Source: an uncultured Prevotella sp. (GTDB lineage: Bacteria > Bacteroidota > Bacteroidia > Bacteroidales > Bacteroidaceae). Taken from it: a stretch of 43,195 nt of DNA. Location of the stretch: positions 1-43,195 of the forward strand of contig CAAGKM010000025.1 in assembly GCA_900770395.1 (NCBI GenBank), read 5' to 3'. A program made the position numbers and the translations under genes. Numbering within the stretch: position 1 is the stretch's first letter; every line of letters begins with the position of its first letter. Below, in pieces: positions 15,501 through 22,662 of this stretch. A model generated the notes under the pieces. The model did no database searches and was not told the DNA's origin. It saw only the letters and a program-made list of their open reading frames with translations.

Positions 15501-15528
15501 TACCCCCCCGTTTAGCCTCGGGAGGGTA
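15501..15528 (+). terminator. Hairpin after the DUF2442-like gene
   Basis: TACCCCCCCG and CGGGAGGGTA form a 10-bp stem with one mismatch and an 8-base loop, followed by TTTTC. It suits an intrinsic terminator for the DUF4160/DUF2442 pair and includes an unusual run of seven C. Confidence 0.7.
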
Positions 15529-15541
15529 TTTTCATAATTGT

Positions 15542-15599
15542 CGGCGATGTGTGCCGGAGTGCGGTTTTTACCGTGCCCGGCGCGCATCGCCGCTTTTTT
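15542..15599 (+). terminator. Strong GC-rich hairpin with T-run before the small-peptide gene
   Basis: CGGCGATG (15542-15549) pairs with CATCGCCG (15585-15592), with further pairing inward (GCCGG with CCGGC, GCGGT with ACCGT) to a TTTT loop; then CTTTTTTG. This is the shape of a strong intrinsic terminator. It stands 69 bases before the peptide gene, and no matching promoter is seen between, so it might be an attenuator in the leader of the adhesin operon. Confidence 0.75.
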
Positions 15600-15667
15600 G
15601 TGTCCCTATAAATAACCCCTGATATTAAATAAAACCATAAATAATAAACTTTAAAAACAAAAACATT

Positions 15668-15835
15668 ATGACAGAAAACAAGACAAGGAAGCCATACGTC
15701 AGACCAAGTATGGAAGTGATTAAAGTAGAGCCGACGAGCATTCTCGCAGGAAGTGGCGGCGACAGCACTTATAGCGATCAATGGATAAATGGAGGTTATG
15801 ACGATAGTGTAGGTTTGGAAGACATAAATCAATGA
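15668..15835 (+). CDS. 55-residue small protein with Y-x-x-P ... ILAGS pattern
   Basis: Begins MTENKTRKPYVRPSMEV, continues IKVEPTSILAGSGGDSTY and ends in an acidic, asparagine/glycine-rich tail (DDSVGLEDINQ). It has no signal peptide. The stop codon overlaps the start of the following fimbrillin-type gene (ATGA at 15832-15835), so the two are translationally coupled. A second small gene at 28243-28377 codes for a peptide with the same arrangement (KYIKPEITVIKI ... ILAGS), which strongly suggests both are real. Similar short proteins seem familiar to me from Bacteroidales near surface-protein genes, but I know no established function. Possibilities include a chaperone-like partner, a leader or signal-type peptide, or a regulatory peptide. 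Confidence 0.75.
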   Translation: MTENKTRKPYVRPSMEVIKVEPTSILAGSGGDSTYSDQWINGGYDDSVGLEDINQ

Positions 15836-17424
15836 AGATGAAAACAAAGACATTATTTTATATGGCTCTCACGGCAGTGATGACTACTCTTGCCGCCTGC
15901 TCGCAGGACGATGAGCTGATGGATGCCGCACCCAAGGCAACACCAATAGAGTTTGAAATCACTGACGGCGGATACGGTGGCGATGAGGCGACACGCGCCA
16001 AGGAGGAAGGTCTCCGCACCAAGTTCGAGGATGGAGACGAGTGCGGACTGTATATCATAGATAATGGCGAATTCATAGCCAGTAACGTGAAGCTCACCGC
16101 TGAGGAAGGAGAGAACGGAGAGATAACATGGAAGGCTGCCGACGGGGCTATAAGCGGTGTTACCGAAAACAGCAAGTACTTCCTGTATTATCCCTACAAT
16201 GAAAACGATAGGAAGGTTCAACTGGGAGATAATGATAAAACAGTATTCCAAAATGACATTGAAGAATGGAGGTTATCATGGTACCAGAACACTCACGTCC
16301 AATATGCCCGAGGTGACCTGATGACCGCCACAGGCACGGCAAGCACAGGAGCGGACGGCAAGCTGAAGGTATCCTTCTCCTTGACCCACCAGATGGCTCT
16401 CGCCGTAATCGAATTGCCAAAGACGGTGTATAAGTTCATTAATGAGGACGTCACAATTCCCGACTATACTGTGGCATTGTCAGCGGACTTCAGCAGCAGC
16501 AACTACAGGCCCCTCCGTATGGAGGACGGCACATATCGTTTTGTGTTCAACCCCCTAAGGGTTGAATACGGTATCATCGGCATAGTCAACGGCAACAAGA
16601 AGTTCACCATTTCTGCAGATAAGCTCAAAGGTATCAAAAAAGGCACATACAAGACATTCAGGATTGGTGGGGCTAATGCCACCGAAGAGAAGGAGCATAC
16701 TCTGCAGGTGGGCGACTACCTCATGAAAGACGGCAACCTGGTGGGCAAAGATGATTTGAGCGAGAGCCAGAAGGCTGACGTGGCAGCCATCGTGTTCTGG
16801 GCGGGCGACGCCACTGCCAAGGACAAGACCTTGAAGGCAGACCATAGCGGTTGCACCCATGGTCTGGCGGTTGCCGTAAATGGTGATGAAGAGACTCAAT
16901 GGCAGAATTCAAGTGCGTCCGTGCAGGAGTGGCTGAATGTCAACAGGAGCGGTGTATATCTCAACGTTCAGACTGAAGGTACCTGGCTTCAACATCAGGT
17001 GAATAACATTCAGGGGTATAACAACACCAAGGCTATAGAGGACTACAACAAAGCCAATGCCGACTCTAAGGTTCTTGCCGTGGAGAAGATAGTGGAGTAT
17101 CGTACATCGAATCCTGCTCCTGTCAACAGCAGCAACTGGTATTTGCCTTCAGCAAAAGAGCTTTCCATAATATGTGGAAATGACGTCACTGGAAATATTT
17201 ATGGTACCGATAATGAAGTTGGTACAGAAAACAGGGACGTGATTAATACGAGCCTGCGGAAAGTGGACGGTGCCACGCAATTGGGTACTGCAACCCTTTA
17301 TAACTATCTTTCGAGCACAGAGCGTAGCGGCACAACAGTAGTCAACGTGGATTTCTCCGATGGCTTTGTAACGTATTACGGTAAGAGCAACTCTTATCAT
17401 GTTCGCCCTGTCCTTGCCTTCTGA
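15832..17424 (+). CDS. Fimbrillin-type lipoprotein with C-type-lectin-like C-terminal domain
   Basis: 530 residues. The N-terminal signal ends TTLAAC, a lipobox, followed by SQDDE. The first 270 residues have the usual fimbrillin-family layout (ATRAKEEGLRTKFEDGDECGLYI, YFLYYPYN, RGDLMTATGTAS, FSLTHQMALAVIELP). From about residue 290 a second domain begins (DYLMKDGNLV, AAIVFWAGDAT, HGLAVAVNG) and ends with SNWYLPSAKELSIICG, YNYLSSTE, NVDFSDGFVTYYGKSN and VRPVLAF. This ending is that of DUF1566/FISUMP-like C-type lectin folds and of several retroelement-diversified targets in Bacteroidales. It is probably a surface adhesin or pilus-related protein. It is preceded by the coupled 55-residue gene and followed by hairpin-forming repeats. 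Confidence 0.82.
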   Translation: MKMKTKTLFYMALTAVMTTLAACSQDDELMDAAPKATPIEFEITDGGYGGDEATRAKEEGLRTKFEDGDECGLYIIDNGEFIASNVKLTAEEGENGEITWKAADGAISGVTENSKYFLYYPYNENDRKVQLGDNDKTVFQNDIEEWRLSWYQNTHVQYARGDLMTATGTASTGADGKLKVSFSLTHQMALAVIELPKTVYKFINEDVTIPDYTVALSADFSSSNYRPLRMEDGTYRFVFNPLRVEYGIIGIVNGNKKFTISADKLKGIKKGTYKTFRIGGANATEEKEHTLQVGDYLMKDGNLVGKDDLSESQKADVAAIVFWAGDATAKDKTLKADHSGCTHGLAVAVNGDEETQWQNSSASVQEWLNVNRSGVYLNVQTEGTWLQHQVNNIQGYNNTKAIEDYNKANADSKVLAVEKIVEYRTSNPAPVNSSNWYLPSAKELSIICGNDVTGNIYGTDNEVGTENRDVINTSLRKVDGATQLGTATLYNYLSSTERSGTTVVNVDFSDGFVTYYGKSNSYHVRPVLAF

Positions 17425-17434
17425 CCCCCTCAAA

Positions 17435-17497
17435 ACACTTGGCGGCTAAGTCCTCCGACACTTGGCGGCTAAGTGTTCGAACACTTGGCGGCTAAGT
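17435..17497 (+). repeat. Three 17-base repeats at 23-base period, hairpin-forming
   Basis: ACACTTGGCGGCTAAGT occurs identically at 17435-17451, 17458-17474 and 17481-17497, separated by 6 different bases each. Adjacent copies can pair: GCTAAGTGT with ACACTTGGC forms a 9-bp stem with a TCGA loop (one G-T pair), and the 16 bases at the second junction (AAGTGTTCGAACACTT) are a perfect palindrome. The array begins 10 bases after the fimbrillin-type stop codon. Confidence 0.85.
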
Positions 17498-17583
17498 GCT
17501 GAGGCACCTCATATAGGGGCGAAAAACAAGAAACACTCAGTGTTGAAATAAACAATATGTTAAACAATTAAAAACAAAAAACT

Positions 17584-18081
17584 ATGATCGACTACGAAAT
17601 TAGATCGAAGGTTCAGCCGGTAGGCGAACGCAAGGGACAGACCGTTTACTACGCTCACCCTAAAACACAACAGCACATGACCAACAAGGCTGTGGTAGAC
17701 CACATCGTGCGCGAGACATCGCTCTCAGCCGGTGACGTGAGCAACGCCCTGATAAGCCTCTCCAACGTGGTGTGCGAGGCTCTGATGCAGGGCATGAGCG
17801 TTGACCTCGCTGAGCTTGGCTCGCTGCGCCTCAGCATAAGCTCGAAGATGATGGACACGCCCGAGGCGGTGACCGTGAAGGATGCGCTGAACACGCCGAA
17901 GATACTGTTCAGCCCCAAGCAGGCTATGCGCGACGCCGCCAACTCGGTGGAGCTGAGCATCGACCACAACCGCGTTATTCCTGCCAAGAGCAAGCCTACA
18001 GCGCCTGACACCGGCACCGACCCCGGCACTGGAGGCACCGACCCTGGCACGGGAGGAGGCAATGAGAACGAGGAGTGGTAA
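17584..18081 (+). CDS. HU-like DNA-binding protein with Gly/Thr/Pro-rich tail
   Basis: 165 residues. The HU-type fold is recognisable from KAVVDHIVRETSLSAGDVSNALISLSNVV (helical dimerisation region, about 39-67), MSVDLAELGSLRLSISSKMMD (strands leading to the arm) and FSPKQAMRDAANSVEL near residue 110. Its length and the N-terminal strand (YEIRSKVQPVGERKGQTVYYA) fit the larger HU-related family common in Bacteroidales rather than classical 90-residue HU. It should bind or bend DNA. The C-terminus ends in a repetitive tail (TDPGTGG twice) of unknown role. A-rich sequence precedes the ATG; no Shine-Dalgarno site. It converges with folK, with both stop codons inside a short hairpin (18078-18096). 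Confidence 0.85.
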   Translation: MIDYEIRSKVQPVGERKGQTVYYAHPKTQQHMTNKAVVDHIVRETSLSAGDVSNALISLSNVVCEALMQGMSVDLAELGSLRLSISSKMMDTPEAVTVKDALNTPKILFSPKQAMRDAANSVELSIDHNRVIPAKSKPTAPDTGTDPGTGGTDPGTGGGNENEEW

Positions 18082-18092
18082 GTTGTCTGTAC

Positions 18093-18524
18093 TTACTCCG
18101 GCAGATGCAGCAGTATCTCGCGCAAGGGTGCCATCACAAACTCCCGCTCCCGCATCAGGGGATGGGGAATTCTGAGCTCGGGAGTGTCGACGGTTATGTC
18201 GTCGTAGAGCAGAATGTCGATGTCGATGGGACGGTCGTGGTATTCTCCGCCTGCAGATTTGCGGGTCCTGCCCATCAGCCGCTCTATCCTCTGGCTCTCG
18301 CGGAGCACCTCGTGGGGCGTCATGGCTGTGAGACAGCACACGGCAGCGTTGAGGAAACGGTTGTCGCTGCGGAATCCCCACGGCTCGGTATCATAAAAAG
18401 AAGATTGGCACACCACGGTGCCAATCTTTTCGTTTATATGTGTTATTGCCGTGTTGAGCATCTCCTCGCGGTTGCCGAGGTTGGTGCCTAACGAGAAATA
18501 AACCTTGTGCATGGTCTTAGTCAT
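18093..18524 (-). CDS. folK: 2-amino-4-hydroxy-6-hydroxymethyldihydropteridine pyrophosphokinase
   Basis: 143 residues, normal for HPPK, which transfers pyrophosphate from ATP to the pterin in folate synthesis. Motifs seen: YFSLGTNLGNREEMLNTAI at the N-terminus, YDTEPWGFRSDNRFLNAAV, IERLMGRTRKSAGGEYHDRPIDIDILLY with the D-x-D metal ligands, and IPHPLMREREFVMAPL. The start ATG overlaps the end of queA (ATG within GATGACTAA), which suggests translational coupling; an internal ATG at 18512 is an alternative. It is the last gene of the ftsX operon. Confidence 0.95.
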   Translation of the reverse strand: MTKTMHKVYFSLGTNLGNREEMLNTAITHINEKIGTVVCQSSFYDTEPWGFRSDNRFLNAAVCCLTAMTPHEVLRESQRIERLMGRTRKSAGGEYHDRPIDIDILLYDDITVDTPELRIPHPLMREREFVMAPLREILLHLPE

Positions 18525-19623
18525 CGAGAATGAGGAAGGCGTCGCCGTAGCATCCGAACATATAGCCCTCGCTGACAGCCTGACGGTATGCTTTCATCAC
18601 AATGTCGTAGCCGCCGAATGCCGCTGCGGTCATGACCATTGTCGACATCGGGTGGTAGAAGTTTGACACAAGGGCGTTGCACAGTCCGAAATCGTAGGGC
18701 GGGAAGATAAACTTGTTGGTCCATCCGTCATATTCCTTCAGGAATCCGTCGGTGCCCACTGATGTCTCGGTGGCGCGTATGGTGTTGATGCCTATGGCGC
18801 AGATGCGGTGGCCGTCTTTCTTGTGTGAGTTCACCAGGTCGCAGGTCTCCTGTGTGATGGTCATCTTCTCGCTGCCCATCTTGTGCTTTGTAAGGTCTTC
18901 CACCTCTATTGGCTCGAAGCATCCCAGCCCGCAGTGCACGGTGATGAATGCCGGCTCCACGCCGCGTATCTCCATGCGCTTCATCAGCTCGCGGGTGAAG
19001 TGCAGACCAGTGGCAGGAGCGGTCACGGCTCCCTCATGCTTGGCATAAATGGTCTGGAAGTTTTCCATGTCATCCTTGTTCACCTCGCGGTGGTTGATGA
19101 TGTAGCGTGGCAGCGGTGCTGTGCCAAGGGCAAAGAGCTCTTTTTTGAACTCATCGTGAGGACAGTCGTAGAGGAAGCGCAGTGTGCGTCCGCGGCTTGT
19201 GGTGTTGTCGATAACCTCAGCCACCATTGGTCCGTCGCCGTCGAAAAACAATTTGTTGCCGATACGTATCTTGCGCGCCGGCTCCACCAGCACGTCCCAC
19301 AGGCGGAACTCGGCGTTAAGCTCTCTGAGCAGAAACACCTCGATCATGGCATCGGTCTTCTCCTTTGTGCCGTAAAGGCGGGCAGGGAACACTTTTGTGT
19401 CGTTGAAAATGAACACGTCACCCTCGTCGAAATAGCTCACAAGGTCTTTGAACATGAGTCCCGACTCTATCTTCTCGCTCTTGCGGTGGATTACCATCAG
19501 GCGACATTCATCGCGGCGGTACACCTTTTCCTCGGTACCGTCTTCCTCTTTGAACACCTTGTGAGGCGGCTCAAGTGCAACCTGCGCCTGCGGCAGTTTG
19601 AAATCAAATTGTGATAACTTCAT
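18517..19623 (-). CDS. queA: S-adenosylmethionine:tRNA ribosyltransferase-isomerase
   Basis: 368 residues. It makes epoxyqueuosine in tRNA by transferring and isomerising the ribosyl group of SAM. Typical blocks are FDEGDVFIFNDTKVFPARLYG, VEPARKIRIGNKLFF, PLPRYI, YAKHEGAVTAPATGLHFT (highly conserved), VHCGLGCFEPIEVEDLTKHKMGSE and CNALVSNFYHPMSTMVMTAAAFGG. Full length. It follows truB by an 81-base gap with nothing recognisable in it, and its end overlaps folK. Confidence 0.97.
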   Translation of the reverse strand: MKLSQFDFKLPQAQVALEPPHKVFKEEDGTEEKVYRRDECRLMVIHRKSEKIESGLMFKDLVSYFDEGDVFIFNDTKVFPARLYGTKEKTDAMIEVFLLRELNAEFRLWDVLVEPARKIRIGNKLFFDGDGPMVAEVIDNTTSRGRTLRFLYDCPHDEFKKELFALGTAPLPRYIINHREVNKDDMENFQTIYAKHEGAVTAPATGLHFTRELMKRMEIRGVEPAFITVHCGLGCFEPIEVEDLTKHKMGSEKMTITQETCDLVNSHKKDGHRICAIGINTIRATETSVGTDGFLKEYDGWTNKFIFPPYDFGLCNALVSNFYHPMSTMVMTAAAFGGYDIVMKAYRQAVSEGYMFGCYGDAFLILDD

Positions 19624-19704
19624 TATATATTTTATCTAACTTATAATCTTAATAATTTTTTTATTTACACCTTAATATATATTATGGAATATTCAGGGAG
19701 AATC

Positions 19705-20406
19705 TCACTTCTCTATCTCTATCGTCTCCAGCCATTGTGGAAAGTCTTCCATTGTGATGCAGTCACCGATGCTGATGTCGCCGAGCCGTGTGCGGCACAA
19801 TGCCGTGAGGAATGCTCCCGAGCCGAGTGCCTCGCCGATGTCACGGGCAAGCGAGCGTATGTATGTTCCCTTTCCGCAAACCACTCTTATGCTTGCCTGC
19901 ATGGTGGCGGGCGAGAAGTCGGTCAGCTCAATCTCATCGATGTGTATAGGCTTTGCCTGCAGTTCCACGTCGCTGCCCTTGCGTGCCATCCTGTATGCGC
20001 GGTGACCGTCGATTTTCACTGCGCTGTAGACTGGTGGCACCTGCATGATGTCACCCTCAAACTGTTTGAGGGTCTCCTCTATCAGCTCGCGGGTGATATG
20101 GGCTGTAGGGTAAGTGTAGTCCACGGTGTGCTCACGGTCGTAGCTTGCCGTGGTGGCTCCTAATTGCAGGGTGGCTGTATATTCTTTGGTGTGATACTGC
20201 AGCTCGCTGATGCGCTTGGTCATCTTGCCGGTGCAGAGCAGCAATACTCCAGTGGCAAGGGGGTCGAGAGTTCCTGCATGTCCCATTTTTACACGCTTTA
20301 CTCCTAATTTGCGTGAAACGAGAAACCGTATGCGAGCCAGTGCACCGAAGCTCGACATACGATATGGTTTGTTCAGATATATTATCTCTCCTTGTTGAAA
20401 ATTCAC
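19705..20406 (-). CDS. truB: tRNA pseudouridine(55) synthase
   Basis: 233 residues. It converts U55 of tRNA to pseudouridine. The catalytic block VKMGHAGTLDPLATGVLLLCTGKMTK with its aspartate is at about residues 40-65, followed by YTATLQLGATTASYDREH, GDIMQVPPVYSAVKIDGHRAYRMARKG and VVCGKGTYIRSLARDIGEALG. The C-terminus is short, as usual in Bacteroidales. It follows uppP after 18 bases. Confidence 0.96.
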   Translation of the reverse strand: MNFQQGEIIYLNKPYRMSSFGALARIRFLVSRKLGVKRVKMGHAGTLDPLATGVLLLCTGKMTKRISELQYHTKEYTATLQLGATTASYDREHTVDYTYPTAHITRELIEETLKQFEGDIMQVPPVYSAVKIDGHRAYRMARKGSDVELQAKPIHIDEIELTDFSPATMQASIRVVCGKGTYIRSLARDIGEALGSGAFLTALCRTRLGDISIGDCITMEDFPQWLETIEIEK

Positions 20407-20424
20407 TGCTGAAATCTTTATTTT

Positions 20425-21228
20425 TTATCCTATCAGAGAACATGCGGTGGCAATGGCACCTGCAATGGCGCAATAAATGCCGAAGTACACTAATTTGCCG
20501 CGCTTCACGATGCTTATCATCCATTTGCAGGCAACACAACCGCTGACGAAGGCGGCAAGGAATCCAACCACAAGCGGCAACGTGTCGATATTGCCAAAAG
20601 CCTCTTCGCCCTTTACTGCCTTCATGACATCGAGCAGAGCCTCGCCGAGAATGGGAGGTATGACCATGAGGAAAGAGAACTTGGCAAGCATCTCCTTCTT
20701 GTTGCCGAGCAGCAGGCCTGTGGCGATGGTTGAGCCCGAGCGCGACAGACCGGGCATTACTGCCGCTGCCTGTGCCAGTCCGATGATAAAGGCGTCACGC
20801 AGGCTTAGCTTTTCCTTGGGCTGCGGTTTATAATAATGTGTCAGGGTGAGCAAGGCGGCTGTGACAAGCAGCATGATGCCCACAATCAGAAGTCCTGAGC
20901 CAAACACCGCCTCAATATCGTCCTTGAAGAACACTCCGATGATGCCGATAGGTATCATCGAGATAATGATGTTGAATAGATATTGTGTCTCTTCGTTCAT
21001 CTCAAACTTAAAAACACCCTTCAATATCCATTTTATCTCGCTCCACAGCACAACAAACGTACTGAGAACCGTTGCGACATGTACTAAAACAATGAAAGCG
21101 AGATTCTGCTCACCGTCTTCAATGCCAAACATATAAGAGCCGATGGCAAGATGTCCGCTGCTGCTCACTGGCAAATATTCGGTAAGCCCCTGTAAAATAC
21201 CAAGGCATAATGCCTGAAACCAATCCAT
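20425..21228 (-). CDS. uppP: Undecaprenyl-diphosphate phosphatase (BacA/UppP)
   Basis: 267 residues, polytopic. It recycles undecaprenyl diphosphate to the monophosphate carrier for cell-wall synthesis. The two family motifs are present: GILQGLTEYLPVSSSGHLAIG at the N-terminus and VMPGLSRSGSTIATGLLLGN near residue 155, plus about eight hydrophobic segments. It lies between the DUF3098 gene and truB. Confidence 0.96.
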   Translation of the reverse strand: MDWFQALCLGILQGLTEYLPVSSSGHLAIGSYMFGIEDGEQNLAFIVLVHVATVLSTFVVLWSEIKWILKGVFKFEMNEETQYLFNIIISMIPIGIIGVFFKDDIEAVFGSGLLIVGIMLLVTAALLTLTHYYKPQPKEKLSLRDAFIIGLAQAAAVMPGLSRSGSTIATGLLLGNKKEMLAKFSFLMVIPPILGEALLDVMKAVKGEEAFGNIDTLPLVVGFLAAFVSGCVACKWMISIVKRGKLVYFGIYCAIAGAIATACSLIG

Positions 21229-21287
21229 AGTTGAAAAACTTGTTTTGTTATCGTTTTATTATCCTGTTGTTAGATGCCGTTCTACCG

Positions 21288-21557
21288 TTACAGTTCCTCT
21301 TCTGCTACCTGCTCGCCGTTATTTTCAATCACGCTGTCCTTAGGCTTGCGCATCACTGCATATATCATCGACAGAAATCCAAACAGACACACCACGGGAG
21401 CAACCTTAATGCGGCGCACGCTGAAAATGTCAGGATTGTATGCTGTCTCTGTGCTTGAGCCCCCACTCATGAGAATGAATCCCAATACAACTATCGCCAT
21501 GCCCACGGCAAGCAAAATGTAGTTTACTTTGTCAAATGCAAAATTTCTCTTATCCAT
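21288..21557 (-). CDS. DUF3098 family small membrane protein
   Basis: 89 residues with two transmembrane helices (about 12-30 and 55-70). NFAFDKVNYILLAVGMAIVVLGFILMSGG and FSVRRIKVAPVVCLFGFLSMIYAVM are the family pattern. Function unknown. In Bacteroidales it is regularly found between ftsX and uppP, as here, which suggests a link to the cell envelope or division. Confidence 0.88.
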   Translation of the reverse strand: MDKRNFAFDKVNYILLAVGMAIVVLGFILMSGGSSTETAYNPDIFSVRRIKVAPVVCLFGFLSMIYAVMRKPKDSVIENNGEQVAEEEL

Positions 21558-21602
21558 AATCTCTTAATTAATTCTAAAGCTTTTGTGAAACCATCCGAGT
21601 CC

Positions 21603-22481
21603 TTAAATCTTATAAAGCTCGCCTGATTTCATTTTCAAGTAGTGGTTCACGGTGAAGTAGGAGCACACCATGGTGATGATTACTCCAAAGAGGAACACCG
21701 CAGCGGCTGTGACCGCAAGCACTTCCCATGTCACTACGGCGGTAATCACCGGGTCGTAGTTGTACCAGGCGTAGACACCTCCGCCAATCACCATGCAGGC
21801 AAACAGTGAGGCGAACAGTCCCACGACGATGGCGCTTGTCATAAACGGGCGTCGGATGAATCCCCACGATGCTCCAACAAGGGTCATTGTGTGGATGAGG
21901 AACCGCCGTGAATAGATGCTCAGACGGATGCTGTTGCTTATAAGCGTAAACGACACAAACGTCAGTAGCGCGGCGAGCACCAGCAGTATGGTCATCACCT
22001 TGTGCAGGTTGTCGTTCACCTTGTCCATAAGATCTTCCTGATATGCCACCTCGCTTACGCCTGTGCTTGCTCGCAGTTCCTTCTCTATCCATTTCAGCGA
22101 GTCGCAGTTGGCGTAGTCGGCATTAAGGTTTATCTCAAAGGTAGGGGTGAAGGGATTGAAGCCGAGAAACTCCGAGGGGTCGCTGCCCATCGCATTTGCC
22201 CACTCCTTTTTCGCATGCTCCTTGCTTATGTATGTTATCTTGCTGGTGTATGGTTTTTTCTTCCATACGTTGTGCATTTTTACAATTTGTTTGTTGGTTA
22301 TACTGTCGCTCAGCATCACCGTCACGGTGAGGTTCTCCTTCACGAAGGAGGAGAGATTGCGGGCTGTAAATGCGAAGAACACCGCCAGACCAAGCAAAAC
22401 CAGCACCATAGTGGTACTGATACACAATGTCACCACTTGAAGCTTGTGGTGATTTCCTGTAACTTTTTTTGTCTTTCCCAT
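21603..22481 (-). CDS. ftsX: Cell division protein FtsX (permease-like)
   Basis: 292 residues from MGKTKKVTGNHHK. The FtsX layout is visible: a cytoplasmic N-terminus, first helix (about 18-40), an extracytoplasmic domain (FVKENLTVTVMLSDSITNKQIV ... SEVAYQEDLMDKVNDNLHKV), then three C-terminal helices (about 168-190, 212-238, 255-280). With FtsE it controls cell-wall hydrolases at division; no ftsE is present here. The earlier ATG at 22517 overlaps the -7 element at 22515-22522, so the start at 22481 is used. It is the first gene of the ftsX-DUF3098-uppP-truB-queA-folK series. Confidence 0.93.
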   Translation of the reverse strand: MGKTKKVTGNHHKLQVVTLCISTTMVLVLLGLAVFFAFTARNLSSFVKENLTVTVMLSDSITNKQIVKMHNVWKKKPYTSKITYISKEHAKKEWANAMGSDPSEFLGFNPFTPTFEINLNADYANCDSLKWIEKELRASTGVSEVAYQEDLMDKVNDNLHKVMTILLVLAALLTFVSFTLISNSIRLSIYSRRFLIHTMTLVGASWGFIRRPFMTSAIVVGLFASLFACMVIGGGVYAWYNYDPVITAVVTWEVLAVTAAAVFLFGVIITMVCSYFTVNHYLKMKSGELYKI

Positions 22482-22514
22482 TGTATAATGTGTAAAATAC
22501 ACCAAATTCGGGTG

Positions 22515-22522
22515 CAAAGGTA
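22515..22522 (-). promoter_or_regulatory. -7 element of the ftsX operon
   Basis: TACCTTTG on the minus strand, 34 bases before the ATG at 22481; the -33 element is not evident because the upstream sequence is a GAAGAAT simple repeat (22532-22561). Confidence 0.65.
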
Positions 22523-22531
22523 CTTAAAAAA

Positions 22532-22561
22532 AAGAAGAATGAAGAATGAAGAATGGAGAAT
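22532..22561 (+). repeat. GAAGAATGAAGAAT simple repeat
   Basis: Tandem seven-base units GAAGAAT (about four, the last altered) lie between the divergent ftsX and radical SAM promoters. A related stretch in opposite orientation (TTCTTCATTCTTC) lies at 14831-14844, also between divergent genes. Confidence 0.65.
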
Positions 22562-22638
22562 AGTTGCACACATGGCATGTTTTTAATGAAATTTTAATAT
22601 TTTTTATGCTGAGATGCGCTTCATTCCTCTTTTTTTTG

Positions 22639-22646
22639 TAACTTTG
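22639..22646 (+). promoter_or_regulatory. -7 element of the radical SAM gene
   Basis: TAACTTTG, 17 bases before the ATG at 22663. No clear TTTG 19-21 bases upstream. Confidence 0.6.
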
Positions 22647-22662
22647 CAGGCAAAAAAGAAAA

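Noticed and set aside
17435..17497. CRISPR-like repeat array
   Set aside because: Only three copies with 6-base spacers and strong internal pairing; no cas genes in the window. The 42640-42710 array likewise lacks spacers.
15600..17600. Local diversity-generating retroelement with reverse transcriptase
   Set aside because: No reverse transcriptase or template repeat was found anywhere in the window; only the target-like C-terminus is supported.
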